A DNA stretch of 20,141 nucleotides from contig CAZYES010000013.1 in the NCBI GenBank assembly GCA_964646515.1, positions 1 through 20,141 on the forward strand, in the 5' to 3' direction. Made by a program: the position numbers and the translations under genes. The notes under the pieces were generated by a model, which was not told the DNA's origin, made no database searches, and saw only the letters and a program-made list of their open reading frames with translations. The DNA is from C7867-002 sp964646515 (GTDB lineage: Bacteria; Patescibacteriota; Minisyncoccia; Phycocordibacterales; PALSA-1337). Shown one piece after another: positions 13,028 through 20,141 of the stretch. How positions within the stretch are numbered: position 1 is the stretch's first letter; each line of letters starts with the position of its first letter.

Positions 13028-13588
13028 TCAATCTGTTTTGGCTTCGGATTGCGATGTTTCCTGTTGGGCGTTTTTGAATTCATCGATTTCTTTTTTTACT
13101 TTTTCAAATTCTGGCAGTTCATCTATTTTGGAGATTCCTAAATGTGCCAACAATTGGAGCGTAGGTCTATAGAGAAAACCTCGCATGTCTTTTGGGTTGT
13201 CTATCCTTTCGACTAGTCCACGAATGAGCAAATTTCTCAAGATAAATTGTGAATTTACTCCGCGAATATAATCTATGTTTGTTCTTGAGATTGGCCCTTG
13301 ATATAAGATTATCGACAGTGTCTCTAATCCAGCTTTGCCAAGTTCGCGAGCCAATTCTTCTTTGGTTAGCTGTTCGATCAGTGATGAGAGCTCTTTGGCT
13401 GTACCTAGCATGACTTCATCGTCGGTTCTGACCAAGGTAAGTCCTCTGCCCTTCATCAAAGATTCTAGTTCATCCAAGCCCGCTTGGGTCGATTTGTCAT
13501 CGATCTTTAGAAGCGATGAGAGTTTTTTGATTGATACTGGTTCGGCCCTCCAGAAAAGAACAGCCTCTATTTTCTGTGGTATGTTCAT
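13028..13588 (-). CDS. scpB: segregation and condensation protein B
   Basis: A 186-aa winged-helix protein, the kleisin-associated partner of the SMC-ScpA condensin. It has the ScpB layout: MNIPQKIEAVLFWRAEPVS at the start, the first winged helix, and LGKAGLETLSIILYQGPISR leading to IRGVNSQFILRNLLIRGLV in the second. The tail (160-186) is charged and low-complexity. It follows scpA by 60 nt, the common scpA-scpB order, and works with it in chromosome condensation and segregation. An extended -10 box lies 6 nt upstream of the ATG, so scpB can also be transcribed on its own, apparently leaderless. Confidence 0.92.
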   Translation of the reverse strand: MNIPQKIEAVLFWRAEPVSIKKLSSLLKIDDKSTQAGLDELESLMKGRGLTLVRTDDEVMLGTAKELSSLIEQLTKEELARELGKAGLETLSIILYQGPISRTNIDYIRGVNSQFILRNLLIRGLVERIDNPKDMRGFLYRPTLQLLAHLGISKIDELPEFEKVKKEIDEFKNAQQETSQSEAKTD

Positions 13589-13594
13589 AGCTCG

Positions 13595-13603
13595 ATTATA
13601 TCA
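13595..13603 (-). promoter_or_regulatory. extended -10 promoter of scpB
   Basis: TGATATAAT (an extended TGnTATAAT box) ends 6 nt before the scpB ATG. An extended -10 can work without a good -35. It predicts a leaderless scpB mRNA. Confidence 0.55.
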
Positions 13604-13648
13604 GAAAAAATAATACCCAGAAATGCCATACTTACTGATAGATGTATG

Positions 13649-14371
13649 TCAATATCTAGGTATACCGATTTCTTTGGTCTCCATATTGATATCGCCAAAG
13701 GTCGACTCTTGAGAGACTACGAGTAGACCGCGCTTGACCAATTCAAGCATTGCCAAGAAGCTTACAATGACGCTCACACGGTTTTCTTTGTGGTCTTTGG
13801 TAAATTCTTTGAAACTCATGTGTAGGTGTTTGGTAATGCGTGTGGTCAAAGTGTCTATCACCTCTTCTAGGCTCATAACCTTCTTAACCATTACCTTTGG
13901 TAGTTTCTCTTTTTTTGGCAAACGATCGATCAAGTCTTTAAGCGAAGAAAGTGCTTTTTCCAAGGTAAATTCTGGAGCAGGCGCAAAAACGGGGTTGATT
14001 ATTTTTGATTGTGATTGAGGAAAAATGATCTCTTTTCCAAATAGTTGGCGCACGTTGTTGCTGGCCTCCTTGAGGCGCTTGAAGATTTTCAATCTTGTCT
14101 CTAGGTCTTTTATATCCGCTTTTTCTTCTTTTGTTAGCGCGAGTTCTGGAAGAAGTGATTTTGATTTAATCAAAAGCAATGTTGAGGCCACTAGGATGAA
14201 ATGCGCCGACTCACCCATGGGCATATTTTCGAATTGTTTTATATGCTCGATGAAATCATCGGTAACCTTGGCCAACGAAATATCATTTATGAAAAACTTG
14301 TGTTTCTCGATGAGATCCAGAAGTATATCCAGAGGCCCTTCGAAAGTTTTTGTCTTGACGGTGAATGACAT
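13649..14371 (-). CDS. scpA: segregation and condensation protein A (kleisin)
   Basis: A 240-aa kleisin that bridges the SMC heads. The N-terminal domain begins with the family signature FEGPLDILLDLIEKHKFFIND (FEGPLDLLL-type, 9-29), followed by the helical region with FILVASTLLLIKSKSLLP (58-75). The C-terminal winged helix ends SVIVSFLAMLELVKRGLL, which binds the SMC head. Length is typical. It lies 45 nt after trpS and is followed by scpB. The smc gene is not in the window. Confidence 0.93.
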   Translation of the reverse strand: MSFTVKTKTFEGPLDILLDLIEKHKFFINDISLAKVTDDFIEHIKQFENMPMGESAHFILVASTLLLIKSKSLLPELALTKEEKADIKDLETRLKIFKRLKEASNNVRQLFGKEIIFPQSQSKIINPVFAPAPEFTLEKALSSLKDLIDRLPKKEKLPKVMVKKVMSLEEVIDTLTTRITKHLHMSFKEFTKDHKENRVSVIVSFLAMLELVKRGLLVVSQESTFGDINMETKEIGIPRY

Positions 14372-14416
14372 AAATCTATATCTATGATGCTAGGTGCGCA
14401 GGCCAAAAGCCTTTTA

Positions 14417-15400
14417 TCACAAAACTCCGATGGTTTTTTTGACTTCTTGCAATTTGTTCGATGCCACTAGATTTGCTTTTTTACTGCCATCTTTCAATAC
14501 CTCGATTATGTATTTTTCATCTTTGGCCAATTCAGCGCGTTTTTCTCTCAAGGGCTTGATGAAGTAATCGATATCTTCAATGAGCGCTTCTTTTAGAACT
14601 TTGTATTTACCCTTGTTGGCGTTGTAGAGCTCTTTTAGGTCATTCTCTTTTTTGAATAGTTTATGAATAGCATAGACGTTCTTTGGCATACCATCACTTT
14701 CAGAGTCGCCAGAGTCAGTGACAATGCTCATGACGGTTTTTGTTATTTCTTCACGGCTGGCAAATAGTGGAATTGTATTGTTGTAGCTCTTTGACATCTT
14801 TTGCCCGTCAATTCCAGGTATGATTGCCATATCTTTCAAAATCAATGGTTCTGGCAATTTGAAGACTCCGCCTTTTCCAAACTCATTTCCATTGCAGAAC
14901 GTGTTGTTAAATTTTTGTGCGATATCACGAGCGTATTCAACATGCTGTTTTTGGTCTTGGCCAACAGGCACAATGTCGGTATCATAGAGCAAAATGTCAG
15001 CAGCCATGAGAACTGGATAATTGAAAGTGCCGACGCTGATTTCTTTGTTCTTTGCCAAGGCGTCTTTGTAGGCATGTGCGCGCATTAGGTAGGGCATCGG
15101 TAAGATAGCATCAAAAATCCATGTAGTTTCGGTGTGAGCAGAGATGTCGGACTGTTTGAACAAAGTGGCTTTATTTGGATCTAGGCCCATAGCCATATAA
15201 TCTGTTGCTAGTCCGATCGTATTACGTTTCATTTCTTCTTTGTCCTGAATCAAATTCAAAGCATGGTAGTCAGCGACAAAAAAATAGCATTCATATTCGT
15301 CGGAGTTTAGAAGCTCTACAAATTGTTTCATGGCGCCGAAATAATTGCCGATATGCGGTCGGCCTGTTGGTTTGACGCCGGATAATAATATTTTTTTCAT
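14417..15400 (-). CDS. trpS: tryptophanyl-tRNA synthetase
   Basis: A 327-aa class Ic synthetase with GVKPTGRPHIGNYFGA (the HIGH-type signature PHIGN at 15-19), the conserved YHALN and PMPYLMRAHAYKDA segments, VGQDQKQHVEYARDIA (147-162), and KMSKS at 201-205. Length agrees with bacterial TrpS (about 330 aa). It stands between dnaJ (69 nt upstream) and scpA. Its -10-like box (TGTTATCAT) ends 6 nt before the ATG, so the gene may have its own leaderless promoter within the cluster. Confidence 0.96.
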   Translation of the reverse strand: MKKILLSGVKPTGRPHIGNYFGAMKQFVELLNSDEYECYFFVADYHALNLIQDKEEMKRNTIGLATDYMAMGLDPNKATLFKQSDISAHTETTWIFDAILPMPYLMRAHAYKDALAKNKEISVGTFNYPVLMAADILLYDTDIVPVGQDQKQHVEYARDIAQKFNNTFCNGNEFGKGGVFKLPEPLILKDMAIIPGIDGQKMSKSYNNTIPLFASREEITKTVMSIVTDSGDSESDGMPKNVYAIHKLFKKENDLKELYNANKGKYKVLKEALIEDIDYFIKPLREKRAELAKDEKYIIEVLKDGSKKANLVASNKLQEVKKTIGVL

Positions 15401-15406
15401 GAATCA

Positions 15407-15415
15407 ATGATAACA
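15407..15415 (-). promoter_or_regulatory. extended -10-like box of trpS
   Basis: TGTTATCAT on the minus strand (TGn plus TATCAT) ends 6 nt before the trpS ATG, with a weak TTTAGA 17 nt further upstream. The spacing equals that of gltX and scpB. Confidence 0.4.
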
Positions 15416-15469
15416 AGAATATGGTTTTTTCTAAACAGTTGACAAATATTCACGGATGTTTTGGTATAT

Positions 15470-16414
15470 CTATATTCCCTCTCTCCTCAATTCGTCGATG
15501 ATTTTTATGGCGTTTCTAGAGAGTTTTTTTGGCATAATAACACGGGTAATGATCAAGATGTCTCCCCTTTTGGGGTGGGTGCCAAAAAGTCCTCCGCTAG
15601 AATATGGGACGCCTTTACCGCGGATTCTAAGGATTTCACCATGGGAAGTACCGGCGGGTATTTTCAATTCTATTGGACCATCGAGTGTTTCTATGTCTAT
15701 TGTGCCTCCAATCATAGCTGTAGTTAGTCTGATCGGTAGTTCCATGATTAGGTTGAATCCCTCTTTTCTGAATTGTAGATGTTCTTTTACCCAAATGCGT
15801 ACGATGAGATCGCCCCTGCCGCCCTCGCCGTCTTCACCTTTGCCTGCGACGCGAAATCCCTGACCATTCTCTACTCCTGGTGGAATGGTCAGGGTGATTT
15901 TTTCTTCTGGGTTTTTACCGCTGGCGTTTTGCCTATTCAATGAAATTTCTTTTTCGAGCCCAAAAATGGATTCTTTGAAAGTTAGTTGGAGATCGACCGT
16001 AATATTGGCGCCTTTTCTGGCTTTTTTGTGACCACCTCTTCCGCCCCCAAAGAATTCACCGAATATGTCTCCCAGATCAAACTCAACGCCATTTTGCGAA
16101 AAGCCAAATCCATTTTGACCTTGTCTCATAAACTGTGAAAAATCGAAGCCACTAAAATCACCATAATTGCCTGTTTGGCCGTTAAAACCAGCATTGCCTG
16201 ATTGAGTAGAGCCGAACATGTCATATTGTCTACGTTTTTGATCATCAGACAAAATGGCGTAAGCCTCGCTGGACTCTTTGAATTTTTGCGCTGCCGTTGG
16301 ATCGTTTTTGTTCTTGTCTGGATGATATTGATGCGCCAATTTTCTGAACGCCTTTTTTATATCGTCTTTTGAAGCATTTTTATCAATCCCTAGTGTTTTG
16401 TAGTAATCTTTCAT
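15470..16414 (-). CDS. dnaJ: DnaJ/CbpA-type J-domain co-chaperone without zinc finger
   Basis: A 314-aa Hsp40 that stimulates DnaK ATPase and delivers substrates. The J domain occupies 1-68 with HPD at 31-33. A Gly/Phe/Asn-rich stretch follows (about 69-130), then the two beta-sandwich substrate-binding domains (GANITVDLQLTFKESIFG onward) and a short dimerisation tail. The four CxxCxGxG repeats of classical DnaJ are missing; their place is taken by a short NRQNASGKNPEEK loop, so this is a class B type. A TTG three codons upstream is open, but ATG 16414, giving MKDYYKTLGI, is the standard start. It lies 25 nt after dnaK and is presumably co-transcribed. Confidence 0.92.
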   Translation of the reverse strand: MKDYYKTLGIDKNASKDDIKKAFRKLAHQYHPDKNKNDPTAAQKFKESSEAYAILSDDQKRRQYDMFGSTQSGNAGFNGQTGNYGDFSGFDFSQFMRQGQNGFGFSQNGVEFDLGDIFGEFFGGGRGGHKKARKGANITVDLQLTFKESIFGLEKEISLNRQNASGKNPEEKITLTIPPGVENGQGFRVAGKGEDGEGGRGDLIVRIWVKEHLQFRKEGFNLIMELPIRLTTAMIGGTIDIETLDGPIELKIPAGTSHGEILRIRGKGVPYSSGGLFGTHPKRGDILIITRVIMPKKLSRNAIKIIDELRREGI

Positions 16415-16439
16415 ATATGGCAAAGGCTAGCGATTATGA

Positions 16440-18398
16440 CTATTTCTTTTCCTTGAATTCCGCGTCTTTAACATTTCCCTGATCGTCTGATGGGCCACTG
16501 TTTCCTCCTTGACTATTGCTATCACCGCTGGAGTTCGTGTTGTTACCGGCGCCAGCTTGACTATCTTGTGGTCCCGATTGTTTCTGTGATATATATGGCC
16601 CTATTTTTTGGATCTCTGCGGATAATGCTTCGGTGGCTTTCTTGATGGCTGTCAAATCAGGAGTCGCATTATCTTTGGCCGTTTTTAGATCGGAGATTTT
16701 ATCTTCAATAGCTTTTCTCAATTCTGCGGGGACTTTTTCGCCTGCGTCTTTCATGGCTTTTTCTGAAGTGTAGATCAGCTGTTCGGCGATATTTTTTGCT
16801 TCTACCGATTCGTGTTTGACTTTGTCCTCATTCTCGTGTTTGGCCGCTTCAGCTTTCATGCGCTCGACCTCTTCCTTGGAAAGGCCAGAGGTGGCGGTTA
16901 TTTTGATAGAATTGGCTTTGCCCGTAGCTTTGTCTTTGGCGGTTACACTCAATATGCCGTTAGCGTCAATATCGAAGGTGACTTCTATTTGTGGCATACC
17001 GCGAGGTGAAGGTGGAATACCGTCTAGGATGAATCTGCCAAGAGATTTGTTGTCAGCTGACATGGCACGTTCACCTTGGGTGACATGTATCTCTACTGAT
17101 GTTTGATTATCTGTGGCAGTCGAAAATATTTGAGATCTTTGTGTTGGTACAGTGGTGTTTTTTTCAATCAGTTTTGTAGCCACACCACCCATAGTTTCTA
17201 TGCTCAGAGAAAGAGGAGTAACGTCTAGCAAGAGTACGTCTTTGACATCACCACCCAATATTCCGCCTTGAATAGCGGCGCCCACCGCAACCACTTCGTC
17301 TGGATTCACTCCCATATGAGGATCCTTGCCGAAGAACTTCTTTACAGCCTCTTGTAAGGCTGGCATACGAGTTTGTCCGCCGACCAATATGACCTCATCA
17401 ATATCATTAACCTTGAATGGCGATGCGTCCATTGCGCGCTTGGTAATCATCATGGCGCGATCTATAAATTCGGCGCATATTTCTTCTAGTTTGGCGCGAG
17501 TTATAGTTACGAGTAGATGTTTTGGCCCATCTGCGCCAGAGGTGATGAATGGAATGTTAATTTCTGTTTGCATAGCGGTAGAAAGTTCGATCTTGGCTTT
17601 CTCGGCGGCTTCATCCAATCTTTGTAGTGCTAGAGGATCACTTTTTAGGTCGATGCCATTTTCTTTTTTGAATGTATCTGCCAACCAATCCACTATCTTG
17701 GCATCGATATCTCGACCGCCGAGATGAGAATCTCCATCGGTTGAGCGTACTTCAATAGAATTTTCTCCATTGACATTGGCTACTTCCAATATTGATATAT
17801 CGAAAGTTCCACCACCAAAGTCAAATACGGCGATTTGCTCGTTTTTATTTTTGTTGAAACCATAAGCCAGGGCGGCTGCTGTTGGCTCGTTGATGATGCG
17901 TTTTACTTCCAGTCCAGCGATTTTTCCAGCGTCTCTGGTGGCTTGACGTTGTGAGTCGTTGAAATAAGCGGGTACGGTTATGACTGCTTCAGTGATCTTT
18001 TCTCCGAGTCGCGATTCGGCATCGTTTTTTAGTTTTTGGATGATCATAGCGGAAATTTCTTCTGGACGCATCCATTTGCCAGACATGTTAACCTCTATAC
18101 CTTCCGTGGCTGATTTCCTAACTTCGAAAGAGACATTTTTGATATCTTTTTGTACACCGGAGTCACTAAAATTATGTCCTATGAAGCGTTTGATCTGAAA
18201 TATGGTGTTTTTTGGATTAGTTACAGCTTGACGTTTGGCCAGTAAACCCACCAATCTTTCCCCCGTTTTTGATTGGGCGACGATCGAAGGCGTTGTGCGT
18301 GCGCCTTCTGCGTTTTCTAGGACCTTGGGAACTCCCGCTTCCATAACTGCTACCGCAGAAAATGTTGTTCCGAGGTCAATTCCGATAATTTTGCTCAT
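16440..18398 (-). CDS. dnaK: Hsp70 chaperone DnaK
   Basis: A 652-aa Hsp70. The nucleotide-binding domain starts IGIDLGTTFSAVAVME (5-20) and includes NEPTAAALAYGF, FDFGGGTFDISILE and VGGQTRMPALQ. The linker DVLLLDVTPLSLSIET leads to the substrate-binding domain and a helical lid. The C terminus is a Gly/Ser/Asn-rich tail ending KDAEFKEKK. It folds nascent and stress-damaged proteins with DnaJ and GrpE, both encoded alongside. No CIRCE element (HrcA operator) is seen in the 121 nt upstream (18399-18519). Instead there are AT-rich sequence, a TTGACA, and imperfect palindromes AATGTCAATTGTCATT (18433-18448) and CAACA-n6-TGTTG. Heat-shock control is therefore unclear. Confidence 0.97.
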   Translation of the reverse strand: MSKIIGIDLGTTFSAVAVMEAGVPKVLENAEGARTTPSIVAQSKTGERLVGLLAKRQAVTNPKNTIFQIKRFIGHNFSDSGVQKDIKNVSFEVRKSATEGIEVNMSGKWMRPEEISAMIIQKLKNDAESRLGEKITEAVITVPAYFNDSQRQATRDAGKIAGLEVKRIINEPTAAALAYGFNKNKNEQIAVFDFGGGTFDISILEVANVNGENSIEVRSTDGDSHLGGRDIDAKIVDWLADTFKKENGIDLKSDPLALQRLDEAAEKAKIELSTAMQTEINIPFITSGADGPKHLLVTITRAKLEEICAEFIDRAMMITKRAMDASPFKVNDIDEVILVGGQTRMPALQEAVKKFFGKDPHMGVNPDEVVAVGAAIQGGILGGDVKDVLLLDVTPLSLSIETMGGVATKLIEKNTTVPTQRSQIFSTATDNQTSVEIHVTQGERAMSADNKSLGRFILDGIPPSPRGMPQIEVTFDIDANGILSVTAKDKATGKANSIKITATSGLSKEEVERMKAEAAKHENEDKVKHESVEAKNIAEQLIYTSEKAMKDAGEKVPAELRKAIEDKISDLKTAKDNATPDLTAIKKATEALSAEIQKIGPYISQKQSGPQDSQAGAGNNTNSSGDSNSQGGNSGPSDDQGNVKDAEFKEKK

Positions 18399-18519
18399 AT
18401 ATTTTATTTATTGTTTTGGTTAAATAGTTGTTAAATGTCAATTGTCATTATATTTACGATCGACGACAACAAACAGCAACACTCGATTGTTGTGTCAACA
18501 GAGTTTTTCTCTGCTTATA

Positions 18520-18846
18520 TTATAGAGAAGAAGGCGCTCTCGTAGGTTGGCTAGTAAGGAAATAAAGTTCAATATACGGAGAGACAATAGGCGTGAAAGC
18601 AGGTATATATTTTGTTGGTAGTGTATTTTTTAGGTTAAAGACAGGCAAATAAAGTGTGTCGTCTGATATGGTGCCAGTTAGTTGTGAGTAAACGAAAGAT
18701 GGTTCAGATATTGGCTGGACATCGATCAGGCGACCTTTGAGTTCCCCATCGATCATCACTATCACAAAAGTTAGTCGAAATTGACGACCAGAAGGATCCG
18801 TGAATATACGGGATAAAATCTGAGGTTGTTTGTAAGCAGTTAGCAT
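18520..18846 (-). CDS. hypothetical 108-aa protein between grpE and dnaK
   Basis: No family is recognised. The protein is soluble and probably all-beta: FRLTFVIVMIDGELKGRLIDVQPI (25-48) suggests a small barrel, followed by a Pro-rich part (PTKYIPAFTPIVSPYIELYFL) and a TSQPTRAPSSL tail. It has no signal peptide or membrane segment. It lies 84 nt after grpE and 121 nt before dnaK on the same strand, so it may be expressed with the chaperone genes, though a functional tie is only suggested by position. Confidence 0.6.
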   Translation of the reverse strand: MLTAYKQPQILSRIFTDPSGRQFRLTFVIVMIDGELKGRLIDVQPISEPSFVYSQLTGTISDDTLYLPVFNLKNTLPTKYIPAFTPIVSPYIELYFLTSQPTRAPSSL

Positions 18847-18930
18847 GGCGTTTATGCGAGCATTCTAATCTAATTTGTTCTTTTTTTCAAGATAATGAAT
18901 ACCCCCACCTGTTTTTACACCGCCCATTAT

Positions 18931-19569
18931 TTATGGCTTTTTAAATTCTCCCACTTTTACCCTTGGTGCTTTTAACACTTTACCGTTCAAAGAGTAGCCT
19001 TTTTGTATTACTTGGATTATTACGTTATCCAATTTTTGATCATCGACGGGCTCGTGAGACACTGCTTCATGATGGTTGTGGTCGTATTTTTCATTGAGCG
19101 GATCTATCTCCTCTAGCCCATTATCAGTCAACACTTTGTGTAATTGCGAGTAGATATACTCGACTCCTACACGCCAATTTTTTTCTACTTTTTCCCAAAC
19201 TTCTTTGTTTTTGATGGCCATATCGAAGCTTTGTAGTACGGGGATAATTTCTAGGATAAGATTTGCGTTTGAATATTTGACGAAGTTTTTACGGTCTTCT
19301 TCATCGCGTTTCCTGGCATTGATAAGGTCGGCTTTGGCGCGTTGCCAGCCGGTCAGATATTCTTGTTTTTCGGCCTCACATTTTTTTAGTTTTTCACGAA
19401 GTTTTTTTATGATTTCAACGGAGTTCTCCTCGGCAATTACGGAATCGTCAAGGGTATTATCCGATCGATCGAGGCTTGTCTCGGTAGGAATGTCTTTTTG
19501 ATCTGCCGTTGTGTCTACGACAATATCATCTGAACCCATTTTATTTCCAGTATGATCTTTTTTAAACAT
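18931..19569 (-). CDS. grpE: nucleotide exchange factor GrpE
   Basis: A 212-aa co-chaperone that releases ADP from DnaK. After an acidic, disordered N terminus comes the long dimerising coiled coil (LREKLKKCEAEKQEYLTGWQ, then RAKADLINARKRDEEDRKNF), followed by the four-helix region (EIIPVLQSFDMAI) and the C-terminal beta wing (VIQVIQKGYSLNGKVLKAPRVKVG), the most conserved GrpE signature. The frame is open to 19671, but the upstream part crosses a terminator and the promoter, so it is not coding. ATG 19569 lies 9 nt after the -10 box. ATG 19539 (MGSDD), with a weak GGAAA before it, is an alternative. Confidence 0.9.
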   Translation of the reverse strand: MFKKDHTGNKMGSDDIVVDTTADQKDIPTETSLDRSDNTLDDSVIAEENSVEIIKKLREKLKKCEAEKQEYLTGWQRAKADLINARKRDEEDRKNFVKYSNANLILEIIPVLQSFDMAIKNKEVWEKVEKNWRVGVEYIYSQLHKVLTDNGLEEIDPLNEKYDHNHHEAVSHEPVDDQKLDNVIIQVIQKGYSLNGKVLKAPRVKVGEFKKP

Positions 19570-19578
19570 ATTTAGGTC

Positions 19579-19607
19579 AGTATACTTGCTCATATAGTTT
19601 TTGGCAA
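19579..19607 (-). promoter_or_regulatory. promoter of grpE
   Basis: TTGCCA (19602-19607) and TATACT (19579-19584) on the minus strand are separated by exactly 17 nt. This is the best sigma70-type promoter in the window. It lies just downstream of the terminator of the preceding gene. The predicted start is close to 19572, three or so bases before the ATG at 19569. Confidence 0.7.
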
Positions 19608-19618
19608 CGGCATATGAC

Positions 19619-19646
19619 AAAAAGCCACACCTTTTGCAGGTGTGGC
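19619..19646 (-). terminator. intrinsic terminator upstream of grpE
   Basis: A perfect 9-bp stem, GCCACACCT (19624-19632) and AGGTGTGGC (19638-19646), with a 5-nt loop is followed on the minus strand by TTTTT (19619-19623). It ends the transcript of the gene at 19668-19994 and separates it from grpE. Confidence 0.88.
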
Positions 19647-19667
19647 AACAATGCAGGGCTATTCTTA

Positions 19668-19994
19668 TCAAGTATTTCTTATGAAAGTACTTATTCCTTT
19701 GAGAGCCTGCTCTCTACGAAATGCCGCACGCTCGAGCGATCTTGCTACCTCCGATCGGAGTCTTTCCATTCCACCGTCGAACCCGACTTCGATCAGTGGT
19801 ATTCCATAATAACTGGAAATGTGTCGGCAGAATTGCAAGTGTTCTTTTGCCGAAGCACAACCATTTGGATCGGTGATCATGTTTATGTGCCTAAGCAGTT
19901 CATACCGCCTCATTCGTCTTTTTTTGTTGAAGTTTGCGATAACGCAAGTGGCTATAACAGCTATAACTACGACCGATATCAGAACATATATCAT
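19668..19994 (-). CDS. hypothetical membrane-anchored protein, 108 aa
   Basis: A single N-terminal hydrophobic helix (about 2-20, IYVLISVVVIAVIATCVIA) is followed by a basic stretch (NFNKKRRMRRYELL) and a soluble, mostly helical domain with Cys residues and REQALKGISTFIRNT at the end. No family is recognised. The frame is open to an ATG at 20042, but that start touches the U-tract of the preceding terminator. ATG 19994 has AGAGGT upstream at suitable distance, one of the few Shine-Dalgarno-like sites in the window, and puts the helix at the N terminus. The gene stands alone between two terminators. Confidence 0.6.
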   Translation of the reverse strand: MIYVLISVVVIAVIATCVIANFNKKRRMRRYELLRHINMITDPNGCASAKEHLQFCRHISSYYGIPLIEVGFDGGMERLRSEVARSLERAAFRREQALKGISTFIRNT

Positions 19995-20042
19995 ATTGAC
20001 CTCTATTGTTGGGGTTAAACTGTCTGGAAAGGACATTATCAT

Positions 20043-20067
20043 AAAAAAAGAGGTATTGCTACCTCTT
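20043..20067 (-). terminator. intrinsic terminator of a gene beyond the window
   Basis: Arms AAGAGGTA (20048-20055) and TACCTCTT (20060-20067) with a TTGC loop are followed on the minus strand by a run of seven T (20043-20049). It closes a transcript that enters from the right edge. Confidence 0.85.
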
Positions 20068-20141
20068 CGGCCACTCGATGCGATTCCTCGTGGTCTACGC
20101 TATCGCTTCGACCACTCGAGTAAATCTCCTGCGATTTCTCG
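20058..20141. repeat. two imperfect tandem copies of a 33-nt sequence
   Basis: Copy 1 (20058-20090) and copy 2 (20099-20141) agree at about 29 of 33 positions: GCTAyCkCTTCGrCCACTCGA followed by TGCGATTyCTCG. Copy 2 carries a 10-nt insertion between these two parts. Copy 1 overlaps the terminator arm. On the minus strand a frame entering from the right ends at a TAG at 20100 (last residues EIAGDLLEWSKR), possibly the 3' end of the next gene, which cannot be identified. Confidence 0.45.

Noticed and set aside
19570..19671. N-terminal extension of GrpE, including a Cys-rich stretch
   Set aside because: It would cross the intrinsic terminator and the grpE promoter; the Cys-rich look comes from translating the terminator stem.
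1..20141. CRISPR array, transposase or toxin-antitoxin pair
   Set aside because: No regularly spaced repeats, transposase motifs or paired toxin/antitoxin genes were found on either strand.

Overview
The window is most simply read as a stretch of a Candidate Phyla Radiation (Patescibacteria, probably Parcubacteria-like) chromosome carrying an integrated filamentous phage (inovirus). The host assignment is inference. It rests on compact, almost entirely minus-strand gene packing, short housekeeping proteins, a DnaJ without its zinc finger, a small membrane-anchored DUF7282-like protein, near absence of Shine-Dalgarno sequences, and -10 boxes placed so that several mRNAs would be leaderless. 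The standard genetic code fits every gene.

Left edge (1-930): a possible gene start running off the window, a hairpin terminator, and a NYN-domain (PIN-like) nuclease gene. Prophage (about 931-6870): a 17-nt imperfect direct repeat (15/17, with a perfect 11-nt core CCTTTAATGTT) brackets a 5.9-kb cassette. Read in the direction of transcription (right to left) it encodes a small OB-like ssDNA-binding protein (pV position), an unknown 61-aa protein, three very small membrane proteins (70, 35 and 33 aa, in the pVII/pIX position), a signal-peptide major coat protein (pVIII), a large secreted adhesin-like protein with a C-terminal anchor (pIII), a polytopic small protein (pVI), a Zot/pI ATPase, a HUH replication initiator (pII role) and a tyrosine integrase next to the attachment site. 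The order V-(VII/IX)-VIII-III-VI-I is that of coliphage Ff. No secretin (pIV) is present, and the Zot/pI protein has neither a membrane segment nor an extracytoplasmic domain. Both fit export from a host without an outer membrane. The only sizeable non-coding region inside the phage (5145-5410) holds a very long imperfect hairpin (arms about 52 nt) plus a GC-rich hairpin, the best candidates for the packaging signal, replication origin or coat-gene terminator.

Right part (6871-20141) is host housekeeping, all on the minus strand. From right to left in transcription order: a terminator, a small membrane protein, a terminator, grpE, a hypothetical gene, dnaK, dnaJ, trpS, scpA, scpB, ftsW, murG, a DUF7282-like membrane protein, gltX, a coiled-coil M23 peptidase and a small membrane protein. 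Together these cover the Hsp70 chaperone system, chromosome condensation (ScpAB), cell division and peptidoglycan synthesis (FtsW, MurG), cell-wall remodelling (M23) and tRNA charging (TrpS, GltX).

The prophage is the part worth attention. It has a complete Ff-like gene order, including two genes of 33 and 35 codons that are easily missed, a secretin-free export set, and a 164-nt structured non-coding element.
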